Below the pieces are notes generated by a model. It did not search any database. It was not told the origin of the DNA and was given only the letters and a program-made list of their open reading frames with translations. From Chitinophaga deserti (GTDB taxonomy: Bacteria > Bacteroidota > Bacteroidia > Chitinophagales > Chitinophagaceae): 64,000 nt of DNA. How positions within the stretch are numbered: position 1 is the stretch's first letter; every line of letters begins with the position of its first letter. The position numbers and the translations under genes are program-made. The stretch covers positions 310,001 through 374,000 of the forward strand of contig NZ_QFFK01000003.1 in the NCBI RefSeq assembly GCF_003149455.1, written 5' to 3'. Shown here piece by piece: positions 17,485-25,439 of this stretch.

Positions 17485-20400
17485 ATGATATTCCGGAGAA
17501 CACTGGCACTGGGGGCGCTCCTGCTGACCATTTCACTCACTTCCGCAGCGCAGCAACAGCCACGGTACCAGGGCCTGTTATGGGAAATCTCCGGTAATGG
17601 CCTACGGAAACCCTCCTACCTCTTCGGTACCATGCACGTGAGCAGTAAACTGGCATTCCATCTCAGCGATTCTTTCTACCACTGCATCCGCCAGTCGGAT
17701 ATGGTGGCGCTCGAAACCAATCCCGAACGTTTGCAGGAAGACTTTTCCAACAGCCGCATGTTCTTCCTCGGCAGCATGGCATCGCGCAGGCCACTTCAGC
17801 GCAAAACCCTTCCCGATCAGGCTTTCACCTTATCATCTTATGCAGATGCACTGGAAGCAGGGCTGGCTTACCGCCCTGAAATGATCAACCACCTGTTATA
17901 CCGCTCCTATGCCATGCAGGAAGATTTCGAGGAAAACACTTTCCTCGACATGTACATCTACCAGGTAGGCAGCAAGCTCGGAAAAAAGGCTGCCGGCGTT
18001 GAAAATTTCGATGAATCGGAAAGACTGATGTTCGAAGCTTACCGCGAAGCCAGTCTCGACAGGCAGAACCGCAAACCGGGGCGTTCCGGTGGTTTCCGTA
18101 ATACTTCCGGAGAACTGCTGAACGATGCTTACCGCAGGGGCGACCTCGATATGCTGGACTCCCTTTCCAACAAACAATCGGAGTCCCCTGCATTCCTTGA
18201 AAAGTTCCTGTACGTGCGTAATGAGAATATGGCGCATGCTATTGATTCCATCATCCGGAAGAGCAGTCTTTTTGCCGGAGTTGGGGCAGCCCACCTCCCT
18301 GGCGACCGCGGAGTGATCAACCTGCTCAGGAAAGCAGGTTATACCCTCCGGCCTATCCAATACGCCAACCGCGACAGTAAACAGAAAGATGAACTGGATA
18401 AAATGAAGGCGCCCGTTCAGTTCAGGGAATATACCGCAGAAGATGGCCGCTTTACCGTGGAGCTACCCGGTAAACTTTTCAACTTCAGCCGCCTCGTTTC
18501 TCTCAGCCAGCTGCAATATGCCGACCTCGCGAATGGAGCCTATTATCTCGTGAGCCGGATCAAAACCAACTCCCTCAGCCTGGGACAAACATCTGCGGAT
18601 GTAATTGCCAGGATAGACAGTACGCTGTATGAATTTGTACCGGGGAAGATTACATCCCTCAAAAAAATCACGGACAATGAAGTACCGGGGTTTGCAATAG
18701 AAAGCCGCACCCGCCGTGGCGATCTGCAGCGCTACCGCATCTTCGTTACCCCGCACGAGATATTAATTTTTAAGATCAGCGGCAACGGGGATTATGCAGC
18801 CGGGCCGGAAGGCGACAGGTTCCTGCAATCCATCCGCCTGCGGGCTGATTATTCCAACAGTATTGTACCTAAAACACAATACCGTTCCGCCACCGGCGCG
18901 TTCAGCGCACAAATACCCGAAGCTCCCTTCTTTGCCAGTACCGTATCCCTTCCAGCTATGACCCTGCGGAATGAATACGAAATGCTGGACCGGAATACGG
19001 GCAACAGCTACCAGGTGTCGCGCATTCCGCTGCATAACTTTACACGGCTGGAAGAGGATACGGTAGAACTCTCGTTCGCAGAAGAATCTTTCCGCGCTTC
19101 CAAATCCATCAAACACGCTACCACCAGGAAAATCATCCGCTGGCAGGGCCGCGATTGCCTGGAGCAACAATATCAGAATACGGATAACAGTCACACCATT
19201 GCGCGGTTCTTCATTCAGGGGCCGCATACCGTGATGGTAACTGCCCGCTATACTAAAGACAAACCGGCAGCAGAGGCTTTCCTTGCCTCCTTCCGGCCGG
19301 AACTGGCGCAATACGGCACCATGAAGCAGGAACAGGATACCATGCTTCACTTCACCGTACAATCACCCGTAAAGGCATTGCAGGACGATATGGCTGAAGC
19401 CGTGGAGGAATCCCTCAGCTGGGGCCGCGCTTCCGGTGAGGTATCCCGGAATAAGGTGCGCTGGTTTGTGGCAGACAGTACGGGGGAAGTAGTACGCGTA
19501 TCCGTCCGTAAATACAATCCGTATTATTCGATAGATAGTACCGAATACTGGCGCCTTGTTGAAGGAGACCTCAGTGAAGAAAACGATATGGTGATCGCCT
19601 CCCGGGAACGGAAATTTGAGAACGGAGCACACCATTTACTGTTGCAGATGAGAGACACCAACTCATCGCGCGCTATCATGCACAAAGTAATTATCCATAA
19701 CCATATGCGGTACTGGGTAACGGCATTGATTGATCCGGCTGCCGGTCCCTCGGATTTTGTACGTACTTTCTTCAACAGCTTCCGCGTACTGGGCGATTCA
19801 TCCGATCAGCAATCTATGTTTACAAAGCAGGGCCCGGCATTGATCCGTGACTTCACATCTCCCGACAGCACTATCCGTTCCGGCGCAAGATTATCTGCTG
19901 CCACAGCCAGCTTCCAGGATAATGACGCCCCTGCACTCATACGCCTGATACGTGGCTGGAGCGGGAAGGAAAAAGATTACATGCCATTGAAATCGTCCCT
20001 CATCGGCAATCTGGGCACATTGCATCATCCTGAAGTATTGCCTTACCTGAAGAGCGCCTACCTGGCTGCGGAAGACACTTCCACTTTCCAGCAGGCCGTG
20101 GCGCGGGCCCTCCTCATGCAGAAAACCACGGAAGCAAATGCACTCTTTAAAGAACTGGTGCTAACGGATATTCCCATCCTCGGAGATGGCGACCGCAGCT
20201 ACGACTGGTTCTATCCCATGTACGATACGCTGAAGCTCAGCGCCGGCCTCTTCCCCGGCCTGCTGCAGCTCACCGCACTCACAGAATATAAAAGCAATAT
20301 TTACCGCTTCATGGCTCAGGCGGTAGACAGTAGTGCCCTGGCGCCTTCCGTATACGAAGACCACCTCGGCCAGATAGCTTTTGACGCCCGCGCGGCCCTG

Positions 20401-21066
20401 CAGGCGCTGGTGGCAGCATCCCAAACGCAGGAAGAAGACCCCGAAGGCAAAGCAACATACGAGGAGGCAGATGATGATGTGAAGCAGTATGCCATACTCC
20501 TCCTTCCCTACCGCCATCAGAACCGTAATGCTGCCCGCTTTTTCAACAGCCTCGAGAAACTGAAGCACCCTGCCCAGCAGATTCACCTGATAGCATTGTA
20601 CCTCCGCCGCGGAGTACCGGTGAAGGATAGTCTGCTCGAAGCCATTGCCGCCCAGGACCTCTATCGTACCGAGCTGTGGGAAGAACTGGAGAAAATAGAT
20701 CAGTCTGCACGCTTTCCGGAGCGCTACCGCAGGCAGGAGCTACTGTCGCGCAGTGTGCTGATGACAGCACCCGCCTGGGCAAACCGGATAGATTCCGTAG
20801 TATATATCGGTAAACAGGCCACTACTTACCGGTTGAAAAAGGGAGTGGTGTATTTCTACAAATGCCGTATCAGGAATCAGGAAGATACCTGGCACCTGGC
20901 AGTTAGCGGCCTTCAGCCGGAAGATCCTAAAAAGTTGACTACAAAACTGGGCCTTGTAGAAGTTTCCCTGGAACCCATGGATGTGAAGGCTTCCATTGCT
21001 ACCCAGCAGGAGAAGCTGTTACGGAAAGCACGCTACAGGAACCGGGAGCGCCCGGTTTACGAATAA
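17485..21066 (+). CDS. TraB/GumN-domain protein with a long unassigned C-terminal region
   Basis: A 1193-residue exported protein (signal MIFRRTLALGALLLTISLTSA). Residues about 30-292 are a TraB/GumN domain: GTMH at 48-51, VENFDE near 172, and GAAHLPG at 267-273, the paired G-x-x-H motifs of the family. Normal stand-alone members are about 280-300 residues, so the remaining 900 residues are extra. That part holds three loosely similar blocks of about 150 residues (about 311-455, 460-605, 612-755), each starting with a strand such as GRFTVELPG or GAFSAQIPE and ending with a FLQSIRLR or FFNSFRVL segment. From about 775 on it is helical and HEAT-like (LRxxxA...HPEVLPYLKSAY). It likely acts in the periplasm; no enzyme activity can be given. 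Confidence 0.75.
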   Translation: MIFRRTLALGALLLTISLTSAAQQQPRYQGLLWEISGNGLRKPSYLFGTMHVSSKLAFHLSDSFYHCIRQSDMVALETNPERLQEDFSNSRMFFLGSMASRRPLQRKTLPDQAFTLSSYADALEAGLAYRPEMINHLLYRSYAMQEDFEENTFLDMYIYQVGSKLGKKAAGVENFDESERLMFEAYREASLDRQNRKPGRSGGFRNTSGELLNDAYRRGDLDMLDSLSNKQSESPAFLEKFLYVRNENMAHAIDSIIRKSSLFAGVGAAHLPGDRGVINLLRKAGYTLRPIQYANRDSKQKDELDKMKAPVQFREYTAEDGRFTVELPGKLFNFSRLVSLSQLQYADLANGAYYLVSRIKTNSLSLGQTSADVIARIDSTLYEFVPGKITSLKKITDNEVPGFAIESRTRRGDLQRYRIFVTPHEILIFKISGNGDYAAGPEGDRFLQSIRLRADYSNSIVPKTQYRSATGAFSAQIPEAPFFASTVSLPAMTLRNEYEMLDRNTGNSYQVSRIPLHNFTRLEEDTVELSFAEESFRASKSIKHATTRKIIRWQGRDCLEQQYQNTDNSHTIARFFIQGPHTVMVTARYTKDKPAAEAFLASFRPELAQYGTMKQEQDTMLHFTVQSPVKALQDDMAEAVEESLSWGRASGEVSRNKVRWFVADSTGEVVRVSVRKYNPYYSIDSTEYWRLVEGDLSEENDMVIASRERKFENGAHHLLLQMRDTNSSRAIMHKVIIHNHMRYWVTALIDPAAGPSDFVRTFFNSFRVLGDSSDQQSMFTKQGPALIRDFTSPDSTIRSGARLSAATASFQDNDAPALIRLIRGWSGKEKDYMPLKSSLIGNLGTLHHPEVLPYLKSAYLAAEDTSTFQQAVARALLMQKTTEANALFKELVLTDIPILGDGDRSYDWFYPMYDTLKLSAGLFPGLLQLTALTEYKSNIYRFMAQAVDSSALAPSVYEDHLGQIAFDARAALQALVAASQTQEEDPEGKATYEEADDDVKQYAILLLPYRHQNRNAARFFNSLEKLKHPAQQIHLIALYLRRGVPVKDSLLEAIAAQDLYRTELWEELEKIDQSARFPERYRRQELLSRSVLMTAPAWANRIDSVVYIGKQATTYRLKKGVVYFYKCRIRNQEDTWHLAVSGLQPEDPKKLTTKLGLVEVSLEPMDVKASIATQQEKLLRKARYRNRERPVYE

Positions 21067-21157
21067 ACAAACCTGTTTCATGCATAAATTATCAGGGGGA
21101 TATTGCTACATACATCTGTAGCATTATCCACCTGAAGATTTTTATAAGCAGTTTACT

Positions 21158-22390
21158 TTACAATCGCTTAATGGCACGCAGAATACCTTCCTTTTCCGCA
21201 ACAGTTTGCGCCAGTGCATACGCCCGACGGTAATGGGATTCCGCTTTGGCAGGGTCGGTTTTACTGTTGAGTTCTCCCAGCAATACCCAATAAAAATGAT
21301 TGTCTTCCAGCTGCAGCTTTTCCGCTTCTGCAAGAGCAGCCTTTGCACCATCGGCTTTATACAACGCAAAAGTACGGTTGAGTGCAGCGCTGGGGGAATA
21401 ATGAATGAAAAGGAGTTCGTTATATAAAGCCAGTATCTCCTGCCACTTCTCTGGCGTATCTTCTTTCTGGCAATGCAGTAAAGCGATCCGTGCTTCGAGG
21501 TGATAGGAGCTGATGGAATTGCCTGATGCAGATAGCGCCAGAAACTGCATGCCCTGTGCAATCAACTCACGGTCCCACAGGGTTTCGTCCTGCTCTTCAT
21601 ACAAAACAATTTCTTCCCCGGCCTGTTGCCGTGCTTCAAAGCGGGATGCATGAAAACACATGAGGGCAATGAGTGCATAAGTGCGTGGCTGGGCGGTTAC
21701 GGGGAAGGTGGTTAACAGCAATCCGAGGCGGAGTGCTTCGAGGCAAAAGTCTTTTTGCAGAATTACATCCTGCGTACGGCTGTAATATCCTTCGTTGAAC
21801 AGCAGGTAAATGATGTGGAGTACGTTATCGAGACGCGCATCGAGCATATGCTCGGGCGGCAGCTCCATCCGGATGTTTTCGGTACGGAGTTTTTCTTTGG
21901 CGCGGAAGAGCCTTTTGTTGATGGTTTCTTTATTACTGAGAAATGCGGCGGCAATTTCATCTATCCCGAAGCCGCAAAGAATGCGGAGTGCAAGCCCTAT
22001 CTGCGACTCACTGGCGATGGCCGGGTTGCAGATAGCGAAGATCATCCGGAGCTGGCTGTCCTGAATATTCTGTGCGGAGAAGTCGAGGTCGGTTTCCGCT
22101 TCTTCCGTATCCATGCCGGCCTTTACGGCCGGGAGTACTTTTTGCTGCCATACATCCCCCCGGCGGAAATGTGCCAGGGTTTTATGTTTGGCTACCACAT
22201 ACAACCAGGCAGCCGGATTCTCAGGCACTCCTTTCTCCGCCCAGTTTTCTGCTGCAGTCAGGAAAGTATCGCTCACAATATCTTCTGCGGTTTCGATATG
22301 CTCCAACCCGAACTGGCGGCTGATTACCGCCACCATTTTTGAAAACTCCTGCTGAAACAGCTGATCGATAGTGGTACGTTCCTGGCTCAT
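21158..22390 (-). CDS. ECF42-type RNA polymerase sigma factor with C-terminal TPR-like domain
   Basis: About 410 residues. Residues about 1-175 are ECF sigma regions 2 and 4, with FLTAAENWAEKGVPENPAAWL in region 2 and LRILCGFGIDEIAAAFLSNKETINKRL in region 4. The other about 230 residues are helical repeats (YLLFNEGYYSR, ALNRTFALYKADGAKAALAEAE), the TPR-like extension that marks the ECF42 group. Instead of an anti-sigma factor, this group is linked to DGPF/YCII proteins, and one lies directly upstream. I use ATG 22390; a GTG two codons earlier is less likely. Confidence 0.9.
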   Translation of the reverse strand: MSQERTTIDQLFQQEFSKMVAVISRQFGLEHIETAEDIVSDTFLTAAENWAEKGVPENPAAWLYVVAKHKTLAHFRRGDVWQQKVLPAVKAGMDTEEAETDLDFSAQNIQDSQLRMIFAICNPAIASESQIGLALRILCGFGIDEIAAAFLSNKETINKRLFRAKEKLRTENIRMELPPEHMLDARLDNVLHIIYLLFNEGYYSRTQDVILQKDFCLEALRLGLLLTTFPVTAQPRTYALIALMCFHASRFEARQQAGEEIVLYEEQDETLWDRELIAQGMQFLALSASGNSISSYHLEARIALLHCQKEDTPEKWQEILALYNELLFIHYSPSAALNRTFALYKADGAKAALAEAEKLQLEDNHFYWVLLGELNSKTDPAKAESHYRRAYALAQTVAEKEGILRAIKRL

Positions 22391-22403
22391 GGTCACAAAA
22401 TAA

Positions 22404-22433
22404 ACGGTTCGCCTGCAAATGCAGGCGAACCGT
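22404..22433 (-). terminator. 13-bp perfect hairpin before the ECF42 sigma gene
   Basis: ACGGTTCGCCTGC and GCAGGCGAACCGT pair perfectly around a four-base loop. On the minus strand the stem is followed by TTTATTTTG and, 13 bases after the stem, the sigma start codon. It may stop most of the transcript coming from the YCII gene, or cover the ribosome site of the sigma gene. Either way the sigma factor would be made at lower level than its partners. Confidence 0.6.
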
Positions 22434-22445
22434 ATCTAAAATTAT

Positions 22446-22787
22446 TTATCCCATTACCTGCCTGATCTCCACACTGCCGCCGTAATCAATGGCGGGGCAG
22501 CCATGTGCCAGGGTGGTAGCTTCTTCCAGATTTTCAGCACGTATTACAGTAAGGCCTCCCAGGCGCTCGCGGATCTCTACGAATGGCCCGTCTGTTACCA
22601 CACCTCCCGGTTTAAGCACCTTCCCTGCTCCGGGAATGAGGCGGGTAGGCGGCATGGCCAGCCTGCCCTGAGCGGCAATTCCTCCCAGCCAGTCCTGCCA
22701 CTTTTTTAAAAGTGCGGCCTGCTCTGCTTCGGGCAATTCAAGATGATCGTATGAAGGCTGACGGAATAATAATGCGAATTCTTTCAT
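22446..22787 (-). CDS. YCII-related (DGPF) domain protein
   Basis: A 113-residue YciI-like ferredoxin-fold protein. VTDGPFVEIRERLGG near residue 62 contains the DGPF motif that names the family. These proteins are the standard neighbours of ECF42 sigma factors, which fits the gene just downstream; how the pair signals is not settled. It is cytoplasmic, without signal peptide. It lies between the AhpD-like gene (43-base gap) and the sigma gene. Confidence 0.9.
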   Translation of the reverse strand: MKEFALLFRQPSYDHLELPEAEQAALLKKWQDWLGGIAAQGRLAMPPTRLIPGAGKVLKPGGVVTDGPFVEIRERLGGLTVIRAENLEEATTLAHGCPAIDYGGSVEIRQVMG

Positions 22788-22830
22788 GTGATATGTTTTA
22801 CAGGATACTTGAAATTAAAGAATAAATAGT

Positions 22831-23310
22831 TCAAACAGCAGCTTTGGTATTTAACATACCGGGCACGTAATTGCCGCCGGTGATACGGAAAGCAATATTG
22901 AAGCGGTTGTAGCTGTTGATGACCATGGTGGCGAAGGTAAGCTCCGTCAGTTCTTCTTCACTGAAAATTTCACGGGCTTCTTCATACACATCATCAGGCA
23001 CTTCACGGTTGTTCAGGCGGGTAATAGCTTCGGCCCAGGCAAAAGCGGCACGCTCACGGTCGGTATAAAGTTCCGTTTCGCGCCAGCCGTCGAGCAATAA
23101 AAGGCGCTGGGTGGTTTCGCCCATGGCAAGGAGATCTTTCGAATGCATATCCAGACAGAAAGCACAACCGTTGATCTGCGAAACACGCATATAAATCAGG
23201 TGCAGCAACGGCTGTTCCAAAACAGGCGATCTGTGCAGGTAGGCGCCGAGAGAAAATAAAGCTTTGGTTACCGGGAAACCTTTTTCGATGGGATTGAATC
23301 TTTCAGACAT
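22831..23310 (-). CDS. carboxymuconolactone decarboxylase / AhpD-like protein
   Basis: A 159-residue all-helical protein. QINGCAFCLDMHSKDLL near residue 50 has the CxxC followed by H at the +4 spacing that forms the peroxidase-type active site of AhpD-like proteins. Relatives reduce peroxides with thiols. First gene of the AhpD-YCII-ECF42 group, so oxidative stress is a reasonable guess for the signal; the sequence does not prove it. Confidence 0.9.
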   Translation of the reverse strand: MSERFNPIEKGFPVTKALFSLGAYLHRSPVLEQPLLHLIYMRVSQINGCAFCLDMHSKDLLAMGETTQRLLLLDGWRETELYTDRERAAFAWAEAITRLNNREVPDDVYEEAREIFSEEELTELTFATMVINSYNRFNIAFRITGGNYVPGMLNTKAAV

Positions 23311-23593
23311 GATGTTATGTTTTTAATGTGGTGAATTATTTGTTCTATACCCTAATAATGCACGGCTTAATCCCGATTGGACAATCCCGGAGAAATATTT
23401 TTAAAAATTATTTTTCCTCCCGCTGCTTTCAATAGCTGTCGATCCGCTTACAACTATGCTTTCATTTCATTTATTCATGATTAAATAATTGTATACAAAT
23501 GGAAAATTACCTGAGTATCATACTTAATTGCCCGATAAATCTTACATTGAACCCGTTTTTGTTACTTATTTAACCTCTCAACTAACTGTATCC

Positions 23594-25432
23594 ATGTGTG
23601 GAATCGTAGCCTATATTGGCCACCGGGAAGCTTATCCCGTAGTTTTAAAAGGATTAAAAAGACTGGAATATCGCGGATATGACAGCGCCGGAGTAGCCCT
23701 TCTCAACGGCGGAAAACTGAAAGTATATAAGAAGAAAGGGAAAGTGGCGGAAATGGAAGAGTATGCAATGGGTAAAGATGTGAAAAGCCATATCGCCATT
23801 GCTCATACCCGCTGGGCCACCCACGGAGAACCTTCAGACCGTAACGCCCACCCTCACCTCTCCGGAGACGGGAAGCTGGCCATGGTTCACAACGGCATTA
23901 TCGAGAATTACATGCAGCTGAAGCAGGAACTCCTGAACAAGGGCCACCAGTTCAGCAGTGATACCGATACGGAAGTACTCATTCACTTCATCCAGGAAAT
24001 CAAGCAAAGCAATGACTGTTCTACGGAAGAAGCCGTGCGTATTGCCCTGAAGCGTGTAGTAGGTGCGTATGTGATCGTGATCGTGGATGAAGATAATCCC
24101 GGTACGCTCATCGCCGCACGGAAAGGCAGCCCGCTGGTGATCGGCGTAGGTAAAGGCGAGCACTTCCTTGCTTCCGATGCTTCGCCTATTGTTGAATACA
24201 CCAAAGAAGTCGTGTATGTAAACGATTATGAGATCGCCATCCTCCGGGCCGATGAACTGATCCTTAAAAACATCTCCAACGAGATCCAGACCCCCTACAT
24301 CCAGAAGCTCGACATCGAACTGGCGGCTATCGAAAAAGGTGGGTATGATCACTTTATGCTGAAAGAAGTATTCGAGCAGCCGCAAACTATTTTCGATAGT
24401 CTCCGTGGCAGGCTGGATGCTAAATCGGGCACCCTCACTTTAGGTGGCCTCCGCGAACACCTCGATACCCTTGCAGCCGCACGCCGCATCATCATCGTAG
24501 CCTGCGGCACCAGCTGGCACGCAGGGCTCGTGGCAGAATATATTATAGAAGAGCTCTGCCGCATCCCGGTGGAAGTGGAATATGCATCCGAGTTCCGGTA
24601 CCGCAACCCCGTAGTAGGTAAAGGCGATGTGATCATTGCCGTGAGCCAGTCGGGAGAAACGGCCGATACCCTGGTGGCCATGGAAAGTGCCAAAGAAAAA
24701 GGCGCTATCATCCTCGGTGTCTGCAACGTAGTAGGTTCCTCCATCGCCAGGCTCAGCAACGGCGGGGTGTATACCCACGCAGGCCCGGAGATAGGCGTAG
24801 CCAGCACCAAAGCCTTCACCGCACAGCTCGCTGTTCTTGCCATGATAGCCCTGAAGATCGCGCAGGCAAAGGGCAGCATCACCGAACAGCGCTTCCAGCA
24901 CCTGCTCGATGAACTGCATGATGTATCCGAGAAAGTAGCCACCGCCCTCCTGCTCAACGACCAGGTGAAAGTCATCGCAGAGAAATACAAAGATGCCCGC
25001 GACTTCCTTTATCTCGGCCGCGGTTACAATTTCCCCATTGCCCTCGAAGGTGCACTGAAACTGAAGGAGATCAGCTACATCCATGCGGAAGGATACCCCG
25101 CTGCAGAAATGAAGCATGGCCCCATCGCACTGGTAGACGAAAACCTGCCTGTTGTGTTTGTGGCTACGAAAGACAGCTACTATGAAAAGATCGTTTCCAA
25201 CATACAGGAAATCAAAGCAAGGAAAGGTAAAGTGATCGCCATTACCACGGAGGGCGACGCCATGATCCCTTCCATGGCTGATGATGTGATTGTAGTACCG
25301 GAGGCCGACGAACTGGTGGCCCCCATCATCTCCGTCATCCCCCTGCAGCTGCTGGCCTACCACATCGGTGTCAGCAAAGGGTTTGATGTAGACAAGCCCC
25401 GTAACCTCGCCAAGTCAGTAACCGTAGAATAA
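23594..25432 (+). CDS. glmS: glutamine-fructose-6-phosphate aminotransferase
   Basis: A 612-residue GlmS, which makes glucosamine-6-phosphate from fructose-6-phosphate and glutamine, the first step toward UDP-GlcNAc, peptidoglycan and LPS. The start must be ATG 23594, because Cys2 of MCGIVAYIG becomes the N-terminal nucleophile of the glutaminase domain after Met removal; the longer frame to 23528 is excluded. The glutaminase half has RWATHGEPSDRNAHPH; the isomerase half has two SIS domains with SQSGETADTL and the ending KPRNLAKSVTVE. No glmS ribozyme is evident upstream. It is followed after seven bases by the DUF4954 gene. Confidence 0.97.
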   Translation: MCGIVAYIGHREAYPVVLKGLKRLEYRGYDSAGVALLNGGKLKVYKKKGKVAEMEEYAMGKDVKSHIAIAHTRWATHGEPSDRNAHPHLSGDGKLAMVHNGIIENYMQLKQELLNKGHQFSSDTDTEVLIHFIQEIKQSNDCSTEEAVRIALKRVVGAYVIVIVDEDNPGTLIAARKGSPLVIGVGKGEHFLASDASPIVEYTKEVVYVNDYEIAILRADELILKNISNEIQTPYIQKLDIELAAIEKGGYDHFMLKEVFEQPQTIFDSLRGRLDAKSGTLTLGGLREHLDTLAAARRIIIVACGTSWHAGLVAEYIIEELCRIPVEVEYASEFRYRNPVVGKGDVIIAVSQSGETADTLVAMESAKEKGAIILGVCNVVGSSIARLSNGGVYTHAGPEIGVASTKAFTAQLAVLAMIALKIAQAKGSITEQRFQHLLDELHDVSEKVATALLLNDQVKVIAEKYKDARDFLYLGRGYNFPIALEGALKLKEISYIHAEGYPAAEMKHGPIALVDENLPVVFVATKDSYYEKIVSNIQEIKARKGKVIAITTEGDAMIPSMADDVIVVPEADELVAPIISVIPLQLLAYHIGVSKGFDVDKPRNLAKSVTVE

Positions 25433-25439
25433 AGCGCGT

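Noticed and set aside
23311..23593. glmS ribozyme or other riboswitch upstream of glmS
   Set aside because: I find no glmS ribozyme core or other known conserved RNA elements in the 280 bases; the region is AT-rich leader and promoter.
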